The notes below the pieces were generated by a model, which was not told where the DNA came from, made no database searches, and saw nothing but the letters and a program-made list of their open reading frames with translations. Positions 24,250 through 33,759 of a stretch of DNA of 64,000 nucleotides are shown here, piece after piece. Both the position numbers and the translations under genes were made by a program. Every line of letters starts with the position of its first letter. Within the stretch, counting starts at the first letter, position 1. Origin of the DNA: Bacteroidota bacterium (GTDB taxonomy: Bacteria > Bacteroidota > Bacteroidia > B-17B0 > Aurantibacillaceae); NCBI GenBank assembly GCA_020403265.1, contig JADBXZ010000014.1:62001-126000 (forward strand). The letters are read 5' to 3'.

Positions 24250-25542
24250 ATGACGTTTGACCTCTTTATTACGCTGGTTCTTATTTTTTTGAATGGTTTT
24301 TTTGTTGCTGCGGAATTCGCTTTGGTAAAAGTTAGAGCTTCACAACTAGATATTAAAGTTCAAAAAGGAAGTAGTCGTGCCAAATTAGCCAAAACGCTTA
24401 TTGAGAAATTAGATGCTTATCTATCAGCCACACAGTTAGGAATAACTTTAGCTTCATTAGCCTTAGGTGCTGTTGGTGAGGAAGTTATATCTCATTTTGC
24501 AGAAAGAGCTTTTACTAAATTCGGCTGGGTACCGAATGGTGTGGCAATACATAGCATTTCTTTGCCAATTGCTTTAACGCTATTAACCATATTACATGTA
24601 ACGCTTGGAGAACAAATTCCAAAAATGATCGGTATTAAATATAGCATGCAAACAACTTTGGCCATAGCCTGGCCAATGCGCGTATTTTACTTTGTTTTTA
24701 GTCCTTTTATTTGGTTTTTAAATAAATCATCCAATTTAGTTTTAAGATTAGTTGGCATCAAAAAAGTAGGCGAGGAGGAAGTTCATACTGAAGAGGAGTT
24801 AAGGTTAATTTTAACGGAAAGTGAAGAAGGCGGTGCCATTAAGCCTAGCGAAAATGAATTGATTCAAAATGTATTTGATTTTGACGACCGCATAGTTAAA
24901 CAAATTATGGTGCCGCAAAATAGGGTAGTGGCACTTGATGTTGAGTTAGGTAAAAATGAAATTACCAAAATGGTAATTGAAGAAGGTTTCAGCAGAATCC
25001 CGATTTATTTAGGTGATATCGACCATGTTATAGGTATTGTTCACTCAAAGGATTTATTAAAAGCCCTTATCGAAAATAAATTTAAATCACTAAAAGAAAT
25101 TATGCGACCTGCTAATTTTGTGCCGGAGAGCATGAAAATTAATGACTTATTGCGAGAATTTCAAAAAAACCATGCTCAAATGGCCATTGTTACTAATGAG
25201 TTTGGAGCAACTGCAGGTATTATTACAATGGAAGATATAATTGAAGAATTAGTTGGTGAAATACAAGATGAACATGATGAAGAAAAACCAAACGTTGAGA
25301 AGAAAAGCGACACTGAATTTATTGTGAATGCGCAAACAACCATTACCGATGTAAACGAAAGTTTACCTATAGCACTTCCTATTAACCCGCATTACGAAAC
25401 AGTAAGTGGGTATATTAATTTTATCTTCGGTCGTATTCCTGCGGTTAATGACAAGCGTTATAAAGACGGTTATGAAATTGTGATTCTTAAACGAAGCCGT
25501 CAAAGTGTAGACAGCATTAAATTTAAGGTTTCAGAAGATTAA
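24250..25542 (+). CDS. CorC/HlyC-type CNNM transporter family protein (hemolysin family)
   Basis: 430 residues. The N-terminal ~200 residues are a DUF21/CNNM transmembrane domain (LNGFFVAAEFALVKVRASQLD, LGITLASLALGAVGE). A CBS pair follows (~215-340, including IMVPQNRVVALD and SRIPIY, ITMEDIIEELVGEI), then a CorC_HlyC C-terminal domain (~355-430). The family is associated with Mg/Co efflux and inner-membrane ion homeostasis; the old haemolysin name does not imply toxicity. It starts a plus-strand run of four genes with small gaps or overlaps. Confidence 0.93.
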   Translation: MTFDLFITLVLIFLNGFFVAAEFALVKVRASQLDIKVQKGSSRAKLAKTLIEKLDAYLSATQLGITLASLALGAVGEEVISHFAERAFTKFGWVPNGVAIHSISLPIALTLLTILHVTLGEQIPKMIGIKYSMQTTLAIAWPMRVFYFVFSPFIWFLNKSSNLVLRLVGIKKVGEEEVHTEEELRLILTESEEGGAIKPSENELIQNVFDFDDRIVKQIMVPQNRVVALDVELGKNEITKMVIEEGFSRIPIYLGDIDHVIGIVHSKDLLKALIENKFKSLKEIMRPANFVPESMKINDLLREFQKNHAQMAIVTNEFGATAGIITMEDIIEELVGEIQDEHDEEKPNVEKKSDTEFIVNAQTTITDVNESLPIALPINPHYETVSGYINFIFGRIPAVNDKRYKDGYEIVILKRSRQSVDSIKFKVSED

Positions 25543-25547
25543 TTGAA

Positions 25548-26147
25548 ATGTTGCAATTATCGGATCAATATTGGAATAATCGCTACTTAACAAACGATTT
25601 TGGTTGGGATATTGGTGAGATTAGTACACCGCTTAAAACTTACTTTGAAAGTTTAACCAATAAAAACCTCCGAATATTAATTCCGGGTGCAGGTAATGCT
25701 TATGAGGCCGAATGGCTTATAAAGAATGGGTTCAAAAACATTTATGTTTGTGATTATGCTTCTGAGCCTTTAAAAAACTTAAAATCAAGATGTTGCGAGT
25801 TTCCAGCAAACCAATTACTTCAGGTAAATTTTTTCGAATTAATGAATTTATCTTTCGATTTAATAGTAGAGCAAACTTTTTTTTGTGCCATTGATAGAAC
25901 ACTTCGCCCAACCTATTTTAAAAAAATTGAGGAATTATTGGCGCCAAATGGTTCGTTGGTTGGTTTACTCTTTAATACTAATTTTGCTAATGAAGATGCT
26001 CAACCACCATTTGGAGGTCACAAACACGAGTATCTGACATGCATTCAGGAGACAAAGCTCATAATCCACAAACTAGAGCCTTGTTACAACTCAATTCCTC
26101 CACGTTCTAATAGAGAATTATTCATACATTTAATTAAATTAGTATGA
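25548..26147 (+). CDS. TPMT-family SAM-dependent methyltransferase
   Basis: 199 residues. The N-terminal YWNNRYLTNDFGWDIGE is the thiopurine S-methyltransferase-family opening. Motif I is ILIPGAGNAYEAEWL (a variant of GxGxG), followed by VCDYA (SAM ribose acid) and FDLIVEQTFFCAI. PPFGGHKHEY near the end is also family-typical. Bacterial TPMT relatives methylate thiols, halides or metalloid species; substrate not deducible. It begins 5 bases after CorC and overlaps the aminotransferase by 4 bases. Confidence 0.9.
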   Translation: MLQLSDQYWNNRYLTNDFGWDIGEISTPLKTYFESLTNKNLRILIPGAGNAYEAEWLIKNGFKNIYVCDYASEPLKNLKSRCCEFPANQLLQVNFFELMNLSFDLIVEQTFFCAIDRTLRPTYFKKIEELLAPNGSLVGLLFNTNFANEDAQPPFGGHKHEYLTCIQETKLIIHKLEPCYNSIPPRSNRELFIHLIKLV

Positions 26148-27334
26148 ACCAGCGCGAATTGTTTTTAAGACATGTGGCTCAAACCAGCGAACTTCCATTA
26201 ATGGGCGTTGACATGAATATAGCTAATGCAAAAGGCGTTGTTTTAACAGATGTAAACGGCAAAAAATACATAGACTTAATCAGTGGTATTTCAGTAAGTA
26301 ATATTGGTCATTGTCATCCAAAGGTAGTTGATGCCATCAACCTACAATCTCAAAAATTCATGCACTTAATGGTTTATGGTGAGTTTAATCAAAGTCCGCA
26401 GGTAAACTACGCAACCACGTTATTACCTCATTTACCACCAACCTTAAATTGCATCTATTTTGCAACCGGAGGCAGTGAGAGTATTGAAGGTGCCATGAAA
26501 CTAGCTAAACGTGTTACCGGTAAAACGGATTTTGTTTCGTTTAAAAACTCTTATCACGGTTCTACACATGGGGCTTTAAGTTTAATGGGAGATGAGTATT
26601 TTAAAAACGCCTTTCGTCCTTTATTACCAAATACCAAACAATTAACTTATAATTCCATTGAAGAATTAAGCCAAATTGGACCAAATACTGCAGCTGTTGT
26701 GCTCGAATTAATTCAAGCTGAGAGTGGGGTAAAGCCTGCTAATGAGGTGTTTATTAATGAAGTTGCAAAAATTTGCAAACATCACGGGGCTTTATTAATT
26801 GTTGATGAAATACAAACCGGATTTGGCAGAACAGGTACATTGTTTGCTTTTGAACAATACGGAATTACACCTGATGTGTTATGTATTGCAAAAGGTATGG
26901 GTGGAGGTTTGCCAATAGGTGCATTTATCGCCGATAAAAAAATTATGAATTCATTAAGTCATGATCCGGTTTTAGGTCACATTAATACTTTTGGAGGCAA
27001 TGCAGTTTGCCTGGCAGCTGCGCAAGCCAATCTGGAAGTAATCCTGCAAGAGCGCTTATGGGAGTCGGCTAAAAAGATAGAGACCATTCTAACTCAACAT
27101 TTGCAACATTCAAAAATTAAGACCTTAAGTGTTAAAGGCGCTATGGCAGCTGTTGAGTTTGATAACCAAATTGTCAATTTTACGATTATTAGAAAATGTT
27201 TAGAGAGCGGCATCATTACCGATTGGTTTTTGTTTAATGACAGAGCATTAAGAATTTGCCCGCCACTTAACATTGATGAAAAAGAATTAATCGGAGCCCT
27301 TCAAAAAATTATTTCAATCCTAAACGAAGAATAG
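26144..27334 (+). CDS. class III PLP-dependent aminotransferase
   Basis: 396 residues with the fold type I class III layout: YFATGGSESIEGAMKLAKR (phosphate cup), SYHGSTHGALS, DEIQTGFGRTG and the PLP lysine K250 in CIAKGMGGGLP. Length and motifs are like acetylornithine/aspartate-family aminotransferases, so it likely transfers an omega-amino group using 2-oxoglutarate. No ornithine or GABA pathway neighbours help narrow the substrate; the following spermidine-synthase-like gene only hints at polyamine chemistry. Start overlaps the methyltransferase stop (ATGA). Confidence 0.92.
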   Translation: MNQRELFLRHVAQTSELPLMGVDMNIANAKGVVLTDVNGKKYIDLISGISVSNIGHCHPKVVDAINLQSQKFMHLMVYGEFNQSPQVNYATTLLPHLPPTLNCIYFATGGSESIEGAMKLAKRVTGKTDFVSFKNSYHGSTHGALSLMGDEYFKNAFRPLLPNTKQLTYNSIEELSQIGPNTAAVVLELIQAESGVKPANEVFINEVAKICKHHGALLIVDEIQTGFGRTGTLFAFEQYGITPDVLCIAKGMGGGLPIGAFIADKKIMNSLSHDPVLGHINTFGGNAVCLAAAQANLEVILQERLWESAKKIETILTQHLQHSKIKTLSVKGAMAAVEFDNQIVNFTIIRKCLESGIITDWFLFNDRALRICPPLNIDEKELIGALQKIISILNEE

Positions 27335-27395
27335 CAAATCTATTAAAGGCATTATTAAATATTTACCCATCATCTTTATAGAAGGTGCCACGGTT

Positions 27396-28757
27396 ATGAC
27401 TGTTGAACTTTGCGGTGCAAGATTACTGTCCCCAATTTACGGAACAAGTTTATATGTTTGGAGCAGTGTAATGGCAATAACCTTAGCCGGCTTGGCAGCA
27501 GGTTATTTTCTTGGCGCTTTTTTCAGTCAAAAAAAAGACACTTCAAAGATTTTATTGAATGTATTATTTAGCGCTGGTATTTTCATTTCATTCATTCCTT
27601 TTTTGGCCTATTACATTGTACCACGTATTTCGTATTTCAATTTTAACCTGGCAGTACTATTAAGTTCCGGTATTTTGTTATTTATACCAATTGTAGCACT
27701 TGGCTGCACCTCGCCATTATTTATTAAACAGTTGGCTAGTGATACCGATGCCGGTAAATTCAGCGGTATGGTTTATGGCATCAGTACGGTTGGGGGTATT
27801 CTTTCCACCTTAATCTCCGGTTTTTATATCATCCCGGTATTTGGGTTTAATACAACCATCCTTACTTTTGGTATCATTTTAGTGCTGTCAAGTATAATCA
27901 CCTTCAAAAAAATAAATACCGGGTTGTTGTTGGTTTTTATAGTTACAAATTATTTGTCCTTTCAAATCAATCCAAAATCAAAAAGTAGTTTATTCAGAAA
28001 AGAAAGTTTAAATGGTACCATTGAGGTAACGGAAGAACGAACCGGTAATTCTGTTAGCCGTATTTTGTCTATCAATAACATTATTCAAACAGAGTATAAT
28101 TTAACCAACAAGGTTAGTAGCAGTAAATATCTAAAAATCATTGAGTCAGAAATACTGAAAGACAGCACGACGGGAAATGTGCTTATTTTAGGTTTAGGAG
28201 GTGGTGTATTATGTAATATGCTTGTTGAAAATGGTTTTAACGTAACCGGTGTAGAATTTGACGAAAGAATAATAAACTGTAGCAGAAACTATTTTAATTT
28301 AAACCCAAACGTTAAAGTGATAGAAGATGACGCTCGAAACTTTATCAATAATAACAAAGAAGTATATCAATATATTGTTTTTGATTTATTTAAATCTGAA
28401 GAATGTCCTGCACATACTGTAACCTTAGAAAGTTTTGAATTAGTTAAAAAACAATTAACTGCAAATGGTAAACTGTTTATCAATTGGCATGGTTATTATT
28501 CTGGTAAAGAAGGACTTGGAACGCTTACATTACTTAACACTTTAAGTGCCGCCGGTTTTGAAGTTAATTTAAAAAGTACAGATAAGTTACAAGCCCATAG
28601 TAATTTAGTATGGGTAGCAAAACCAAGCAAAAATGTATCAGTCATTTCTTCGCTTCCTATTAACTTTGATAATTACCAATTGCTTGAGAAACAAAACGCT
28701 TTAGCTAGTTTACAATGGCGAAAAAATTATTTGAACTATTATCAAGGAAAGAATTAG
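27396..28757 (+). CDS. fused MFS/spermidine synthase-like protein, start codon uncertain
   Basis: 453 residues from the first in-frame ATG. N-terminal ~180 residues hold about six membrane segments (LCGARLLSPIYGTSLYVWSS, family signature); the C-terminal half is a spermidine-synthase-type SAM-binding domain (VLILGLGGGVL, GVEFDERII, EDDARNFI, VFDLF). Family members are poorly characterised; propylamine transfer is unproven. The frame is open upstream to 27324 and reads a natural continuation (LPIIFIEGATVM), so the true N-terminus should lie near 27333, but no ATG/GTG/TTG exists there. See findings. Converges on and overlaps the OmpA-type gene by 4 bases. Confidence 0.87.
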   Translation: MTVELCGARLLSPIYGTSLYVWSSVMAITLAGLAAGYFLGAFFSQKKDTSKILLNVLFSAGIFISFIPFLAYYIVPRISYFNFNLAVLLSSGILLFIPIVALGCTSPLFIKQLASDTDAGKFSGMVYGISTVGGILSTLISGFYIIPVFGFNTTILTFGIILVLSSIITFKKINTGLLLVFIVTNYLSFQINPKSKSSLFRKESLNGTIEVTEERTGNSVSRILSINNIIQTEYNLTNKVSSSKYLKIIESEILKDSTTGNVLILGLGGGVLCNMLVENGFNVTGVEFDERIINCSRNYFNLNPNVKVIEDDARNFINNNKEVYQYIVFDLFKSEECPAHTVTLESFELVKKQLTANGKLFINWHGYYSGKEGLGTLTLLNTLSAAGFEVNLKSTDKLQAHSNLVWVAKPSKNVSVISSLPINFDNYQLLEKQNALASLQWRKNYLNYYQGKN

Positions 28758-30697
28758 TTGGCACCAAAGCTAACTGCTATAATCTGAATTTTACGCTCCA
28801 TGGCAGCAAATGGACTGTAAACGCTGTTTCGTTTATCCTTTAAATCATCACTTACTAAACTGGCTTCCAATTCTCCAATATCAACATCTTCAAAAATAAT
28901 TTTACCTTCGCCCGGAGTAGTATTGTTAATATATTTCTTAAACCAACCCTGCTTGTATTCGGTAAAGTAATTTCTTAAACTGCTAATACGTCTTTTAGCA
29001 AGATTAACATTATAGTCGGTACTGGCTAGGGGGCTGCAGTATCCTTTCATGGTTATTTTAACTATTTCATTCTTTAATAATACTTGCTCAAGTAGTTTGC
29101 TAAACTTTATTAAATCATTCATTCCGGCATCAACACTATCGGTAAAAAAATCTGTTAAACTTTCAAGAGCTTTTTCTTTTAATGGCTCTGTTAAACCTGC
29201 CGGATAATATTTTTCATAATCAGGCACCAATTTTTTATAATCAATATAAGTTGATTCATAATTTCTTTTAGTTTCAATGTTTTTTGTTTTTGGGTCAGGT
29301 TCATCGTTATGAAAATACAATGTGAGTGGAACCAATAGTTTTAATTGTTGTTTATTTTCCTGCAATGTATCAACAGCTTTCGGAGGCAAAGTCAATGGTT
29401 CTATATCAAATCGGTAAATATCATTACAACAGTTTAATTTATGTTCAAAAAAAGACCCAACACGGTTACTACTTAAATAAGCTCTGTTTTTTGCTTTATT
29501 AACAGAGTAGTAAATATCATTATAACTGCTGTTAATGGGGTAACCGGCATTTTCAGGTTCCAGAAATAAGCTGTCTTTATAAATAGACTTAAAGATATCA
29601 AATCCGCCAAGTCCCTTATGATAAGTACTACTAAAAAAAAGTTGATTTCGTTCGGTAATGAACCAAGGTGTAATCTCATCATCTGGTGTATTTACGTTTT
29701 TTCCAGCATTAACCGGTTCCGAAAAAGTGCCATCTGAATTTACGTAACTATACCAAATATCCAAATTGCCTTGTCCGCCTGGGCGGTTACTTGCAAAAAA
29801 CAAAACAGTTTTATTGTTTATTTTACCAAAACTGGGCTGGGTGGTATTATAGCCTTTGAGGTTAATAGGAGGAGGTAATGACGCAAGCTCTTTCCATTTG
29901 CCATTTAATTGATCAGAATAATAAATCTCGCAGGTGAACTCACTTGCATTTTTGGCTTTACAGCGTGAAACAATCATTCGCTGATAATCCTCTGTAAAAC
30001 AAGTATTAGCATTATGCAAATAGGTTGAATTAATTGATGTATCAAGTAGTGTTGGCTTTTGCCATTTGGTGTTTTTAATGTCACTTTGATATATTTTATT
30101 GAATGCAACTTCATTAGGATCTCTTTTATTTTTTATTCTTAACGAAGAAAAATAGAGTGTGCTGTCCATTTCAAAAGCAGCATATTCACTAACTTTACTA
30201 TTGATATTGGTATCAAGGTGCTCAGGCTTTGGAATTACAGGCAATTTTATAGCTTGCGGAGCCCAGTTGCATGCCTCGATTTCGATGTTGCATTTTTTCA
30301 GGTAATAATCTAAATTGAAATTATATTTCTTTTTTTTGGTTTTACTGAATTTAGTAAACTGCTTTTTTGCATCCTTATAGTTTCCCTTCTGTTTGTAAAG
30401 TTGCCCTAACCAATAATAGCACAGCGGGTACTTGTTTTTTTCATCATTGGTTAAAACTTTGGTATATAAGCGAATAGCTAAATCATTATCGAAATTTAAT
30501 CGACTTGCCTCTGCGAATTGGTATTGTAATCTTATATCGCTGCTATCATGACTATAAACACGACTATAATATTGGGCAGCTCCAAACCAATCTTTTTCGG
30601 CAAAGGCCAAATCACCATAAATTCTTAATTTTCGATCGCTTTGCGCAGAAACGAAATTGAACAAAATACAAACTAAATATGGCGTTAATTTCTTCAA
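28754..30697 (-). CDS. OmpA family protein with TPR and PD40 repeats (PorE-like, lacking CRD)
   Basis: 647 residues. Signal peptide ~1-18, TPR-like helices ~25-130, then beta-propeller blades with the PD40 signature (FFASNRPGGQGNLDIWY, FSSTYHKGLGGFDIF) at ~165-430, and an OmpA C-terminal peptidoglycan-binding region (~540-647: ITMKGYCSPLASTDYNVNLAKRR in part). The architecture is that of the T9SS-associated PorE family, except that no carboxypeptidase-regulatory domain is visible and the OmpA domain carries a long loop. Probably an outer-membrane-linked, peptidoglycan-tethered periplasmic protein. It follows the PorP/SprF gene after 9 bases. Confidence 0.87.
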   Translation of the reverse strand: MKKLTPYLVCILFNFVSAQSDRKLRIYGDLAFAEKDWFGAAQYYSRVYSHDSSDIRLQYQFAEASRLNFDNDLAIRLYTKVLTNDEKNKYPLCYYWLGQLYKQKGNYKDAKKQFTKFSKTKKKKYNFNLDYYLKKCNIEIEACNWAPQAIKLPVIPKPEHLDTNINSKVSEYAAFEMDSTLYFSSLRIKNKRDPNEVAFNKIYQSDIKNTKWQKPTLLDTSINSTYLHNANTCFTEDYQRMIVSRCKAKNASEFTCEIYYSDQLNGKWKELASLPPPINLKGYNTTQPSFGKINNKTVLFFASNRPGGQGNLDIWYSYVNSDGTFSEPVNAGKNVNTPDDEITPWFITERNQLFFSSTYHKGLGGFDIFKSIYKDSLFLEPENAGYPINSSYNDIYYSVNKAKNRAYLSSNRVGSFFEHKLNCCNDIYRFDIEPLTLPPKAVDTLQENKQQLKLLVPLTLYFHNDEPDPKTKNIETKRNYESTYIDYKKLVPDYEKYYPAGLTEPLKEKALESLTDFFTDSVDAGMNDLIKFSKLLEQVLLKNEIVKITMKGYCSPLASTDYNVNLAKRRISSLRNYFTEYKQGWFKKYINNTTPGEGKIIFEDVDIGELEASLVSDDLKDKRNSVYSPFAAMERKIQIIAVSFGAN

Positions 30698-30706
30698 ATA
30701 GTTAAG

Positions 30707-31708
30707 CTACATAAAAACTGGGCAAGCACGCTTTTTTGCTGTGTAGCCTCGTTTTGTTTTAATTATGTAATTAATATAAATTTCAAATGCACCTCGTCGA
30801 TTAGTTGCAGCAATGAATTTACTTGTGTTTATATCATAAGCAATACCACTTTGCATGGTTTTAAAGTGATAACCTGCTCTTAGTATAAAAGCATCTCTGG
30901 CTCTTAAACTTAAACCACCTAATACCGCTTGATTTAAATCTTTATTAAAATAATATTTTAAAGAAGCATGGGGTAAAACCTCGTAATATTTTCCCTGCGT
31001 ATTAATAAGCGCTTCAGCTATCAGATCTGTTTTTATACCAATTGGGGTTGTGTAACTAAGATAATTGCTGAACTTAAAATCTAGTTTACTTAAACGATTA
31101 CCTTGGTATGTAATTACAGGATTGGTGAGGTGATGCAGTCCTAATCCATACATGAATTTGTGTTTTGAATTAAGAATATATTGGAGTCCGGCTCCTACAT
31201 TGAAGTCGGCAAAGGTGTAATACGTGTAGTTAAATCGTTCGCCGGTAGCCAAATTTTTATTGTAATTAGCACCGTCAAACTGATTGTCAAAGGTCATTTT
31301 GGTGTAATCAAATCCAACCTGACAAATGCCAAAATTAAGCCCGGTTGACAGTAGGAGAGAACTATCCTGTTTAAGGGGAACAATGTAAGCAGCACTAAAG
31401 TAAAATTGATTGGTACCATAATTGGCATCACCCGCCTTATCGTTGTTAAAAGTAAAACCAACACCAACCATGTCTCGTTTTTCAGCGAAAGGTTTAATAC
31501 GCATTTCGCCACCCATACTAAAGGTAGAATAAGGTACGGGTACGCTGAGCCATTGGCTCCTGTAAATTGCGTTTACACGGTAATCACCATTAAAAAAGCC
31601 TGTAAATGCGGGCGATTGATTTAATAAACTACCATTAAATTGAGAAAAATGTATATCCTGAGCATTCAGAAAAGTGATGCAGCAGAGGGCCAATAAATAT
31701 TTAAGCAA
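30707..31708 (-). CDS. PorP/SprF family type IX secretion membrane protein
   Basis: 333 residues. Signal peptide ~1-16, then the family opening DIHFSQFNGSLLNQSPAFTG in part, and NAIYRSQW. The rest alternates beta strands, consistent with an outer-membrane barrel ending in the basic tail AKKRACPVFM. PorP/SprF proteins work with T9SS, and SprF-type paralogues are required for export of partner cargo such as SprB. Paired with the OmpA/PD40 gene; no cargo gene adjoins this pair. Confidence 0.9.
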   Translation of the reverse strand: MLKYLLALCCITFLNAQDIHFSQFNGSLLNQSPAFTGFFNGDYRVNAIYRSQWLSVPVPYSTFSMGGEMRIKPFAEKRDMVGVGFTFNNDKAGDANYGTNQFYFSAAYIVPLKQDSSLLLSTGLNFGICQVGFDYTKMTFDNQFDGANYNKNLATGERFNYTYYTFADFNVGAGLQYILNSKHKFMYGLGLHHLTNPVITYQGNRLSKLDFKFSNYLSYTTPIGIKTDLIAEALINTQGKYYEVLPHASLKYYFNKDLNQAVLGGLSLRARDAFILRAGYHFKTMQSGIAYDINTSKFIAATNRRGAFEIYINYIIKTKRGYTAKKRACPVFM

Positions 31709-31779
31709 ATTTGGAATAGACTAAAAATACAAATAAAAAGAATGTTAATAACTAAAATAATTTAATTTATAAACGGTTA

Positions 31780-31808
31780 TTTGTAAATTCCAAATAATTT
31801 TATCTTTG
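31780..31808 (+). promoter_or_regulatory. promoter of the small lipoprotein gene
   Basis: TTTG (31780-31783), 17-base spacer, TATCTTTG (31801-31808): a full match to the Bacteroidota housekeeping promoter pattern, 21 bases before the ATG at 31830. Confidence 0.8.
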
Positions 31809-31829
31809 TGATTATTAATAAACATCATC

Positions 31830-31955
31830 ATGAAAAAAGTAATTAGTCTTTCAATTTTAGCTCTAGTAATTTCTATTTCATTAAATAGTTGTAAGAGTCA
31901 CGAAAAATGTCCTGCATATAACAAAGTGGAAACTAAGAAAGCAGAGAAACTTTAA
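31830..31955 (+). CDS. 41-residue small lipoprotein
   Basis: Not in the ORF track. It encodes MKKVISLSILALVISIS then LNSC as a lipobox (C21), leaving a mature peptide of ~20 residues with a second Cys (KCPAY) and a Lys/Glu-rich end. A consensus promoter sits directly upstream. Such tiny lipoproteins are common in Bacteroidota; function unknown. It lies between the minus-strand PorP gene and the response regulator, neither of which it overlaps. Confidence 0.75.
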   Translation: MKKVISLSILALVISISLNSCKSHEKCPAYNKVETKKAEKL

Positions 31956-32065
31956 TTTAAAAGCGTAACAATGTTTACTATTTTAAATAACCTTTTCTAT
32001 TTAACATAATGTTAATTATGTGTTTTTGAAGGGCCGAGAAAAACAACTAATTTTACAAACCCTAC

Positions 32066-32764
32066 ATGCCTCTTAAGCCGTTAATATTACTTGTTGAAGA
32101 CGAAATTTCTTTAGCATCTACGCTAGCTTTAAACCTTGAATTGGAAGGATTTCAAATAATCCAAGCTAATACCGGTAACAAAGCAATAGACCTCTTTCAT
32201 CAAAACAAATCCAAAATCAATTTGGTGTTTCTTGATATCATGCTACCGGATGTTAATGGTTATACATTATGTAAATTGTTCAAAGAAATAAAACCAGATT
32301 TACCAATCATATTTATAACTGCAAGAAATCAAACAATTGATAAAATCGAAGGACTGAAATTAGGTGCAGACGATTACATTACAAAACCTTTTGAACTAGA
32401 AGAAGTTTTATTACGGACTAAAAATTTACTTAAACGAACTCAACCATCAGATTCAGAAATCTTTAAGTTTGGCAGTAATACCATTAATTTTGATTCATTT
32501 GAGGTAAACACATTTAATGGTGAAACTTTTAAATTAACAAAACGAGAAATTGGTTTGTTGAAAATTTTAACTAATAGAGTTAACAAAGTTCTTTCGCGGG
32601 ATGAAATTATTGAAGAGTTGTGGCATGAAAACGAAAACCCGTCAGGAAGAACAATTGATAACTACATTGTTAATTTCAGAAAAATGTTTGAAAAAAATCC
32701 TAAGGAACCGATTTACTTTCTATCTATTAGAGGTGTTGGTTATAAATTTGAGATTCCAAATTAA
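32066..32764 (+). CDS. OmpR/PhoB-type response regulator
   Basis: 232 residues. Receiver domain ~1-120: acidic pair E11-D12, phospho-acceptor D57 in FLDIMLPD, T85 and K107 (DDYITKPF). The C-terminal ~100 residues form a winged helix (FKLTKREIGLLKIL, SRDEIIEELW, RTIDNYIVNFRKMFE). It regulates transcription after phosphorylation by a sensor kinase. No histidine kinase is in the neighbourhood, so it is an orphan regulator here. Ends converge with the next minus-strand gene, with a 4-base overlap. Confidence 0.95.
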   Translation: MPLKPLILLVEDEISLASTLALNLELEGFQIIQANTGNKAIDLFHQNKSKINLVFLDIMLPDVNGYTLCKLFKEIKPDLPIIFITARNQTIDKIEGLKLGADDYITKPFELEEVLLRTKNLLKRTQPSDSEIFKFGSNTINFDSFEVNTFNGETFKLTKREIGLLKILTNRVNKVLSRDEIIEELWHENENPSGRTIDNYIVNFRKMFEKNPKEPIYFLSIRGVGYKFEIPN

Positions 32765-33759
32765 TCTTTATTGATTGATAAGCCTCCAAAGTCGTATTTC
32801 AATTTTACAATTCTCATGCTTTTATTGATTGGATCTCTTTCTACAAATGAATTTAACAAGCCGTTATTTTTATCTGAAACATAACTTATCTCTTTAATTA
32901 ATACATCATTTTTAAATTGCTTTTCAGTAAATAGTTCATTCAATGCATCGTATTCAAACTCAACTTTTCTTTTAAAATTAGTGTTAGCATTCCCAAAATA
33001 CTCTGCCGATATAAGTCTATTTCCCGTGTAACTAAATTTTTGCTCTTGAACAATCCAGCTAGCGGCAACATAATTCTCATATATTTTGATGATGTTACCT
33101 AAACTGTCTTTGTAAATGAAATTTTCTTTATAAGGACGTTTTTCACTATTAAAATAAACACATTTAGTTTGTTTTTGACTGTAATTAAAGAATTGCATAC
33201 TATCTGTGCTTAATAAAACCTGATTACCTAAAATGAAAAGTTGTTTATCTGTGCTATTATTGGTTTCTTTAAACCGCATTTCTTTTATCATATTCGCCTT
33301 ATCATCGTATTGAAAATATCTACTTTCATAATAGTTTAAGCCATCATGGTAACGTTTTAAAGCCAATAAATTGTTTTTATAAATGTAAGTTGTGCTGATT
33401 GTGTCATAAATGTAATCTATGTAAGTTCTAAATGAAATCTGCTTTTTTCTGCCTTTTTGGGTAACTAAAGGGATATTTCGTTCTATTGATTTGACAATGG
33501 TTGTATAGTAGTAACGCAATAAACTGCCATTGGTATCAAATTCATAGGTTTCAATTAGATTCTTGTCAACAACGGTCTCAAAATCTTTTTTATCTACAAT
33601 TTCAAATGTTATTTTTTTTATTCCCCGCTTTTTGATTACCTCACTATTAAACTGGTGCTGTTTTTCAAAAGCTGTTTTGTATGTGGGCAACAATACCTGT
33701 GATATCAAGTCGTTGGCAACAAAACAAATTAAAACTGATACTATAAATTTAATTTTCAA
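32761..33759 (-). CDS. exported YD-repeat-like beta-rich protein of unknown function
   Basis: 332 residues with a signal peptide (~1-20). The body is a chain of short beta hairpins of the form YxYDxxxxxxxxxxxxxx (for example [43 protein letters not shown]), as in RHS/YD-type or antitoxin-component MORN-like exported proteins of Bacteroidota. No enzymatic motif or T9SS sorting domain. It overlaps the DUF255 gene by 11 bases, so both are likely in one operon. Confidence 0.65.
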   Translation of the reverse strand: MKIKFIVSVLICFVANDLISQVLLPTYKTAFEKQHQFNSEVIKKRGIKKITFEIVDKKDFETVVDKNLIETYEFDTNGSLLRYYYTTIVKSIERNIPLVTQKGRKKQISFRTYIDYIYDTISTTYIYKNNLLALKRYHDGLNYYESRYFQYDDKANMIKEMRFKETNNSTDKQLFILGNQVLLSTDSMQFFNYSQKQTKCVYFNSEKRPYKENFIYKDSLGNIIKIYENYVAASWIVQEQKFSYTGNRLISAEYFGNANTNFKRKVEFEYDALNELFTEKQFKNDVLIKEISYVSDKNNGLLNSFVERDPINKSMRIVKLKYDFGGLSINKD

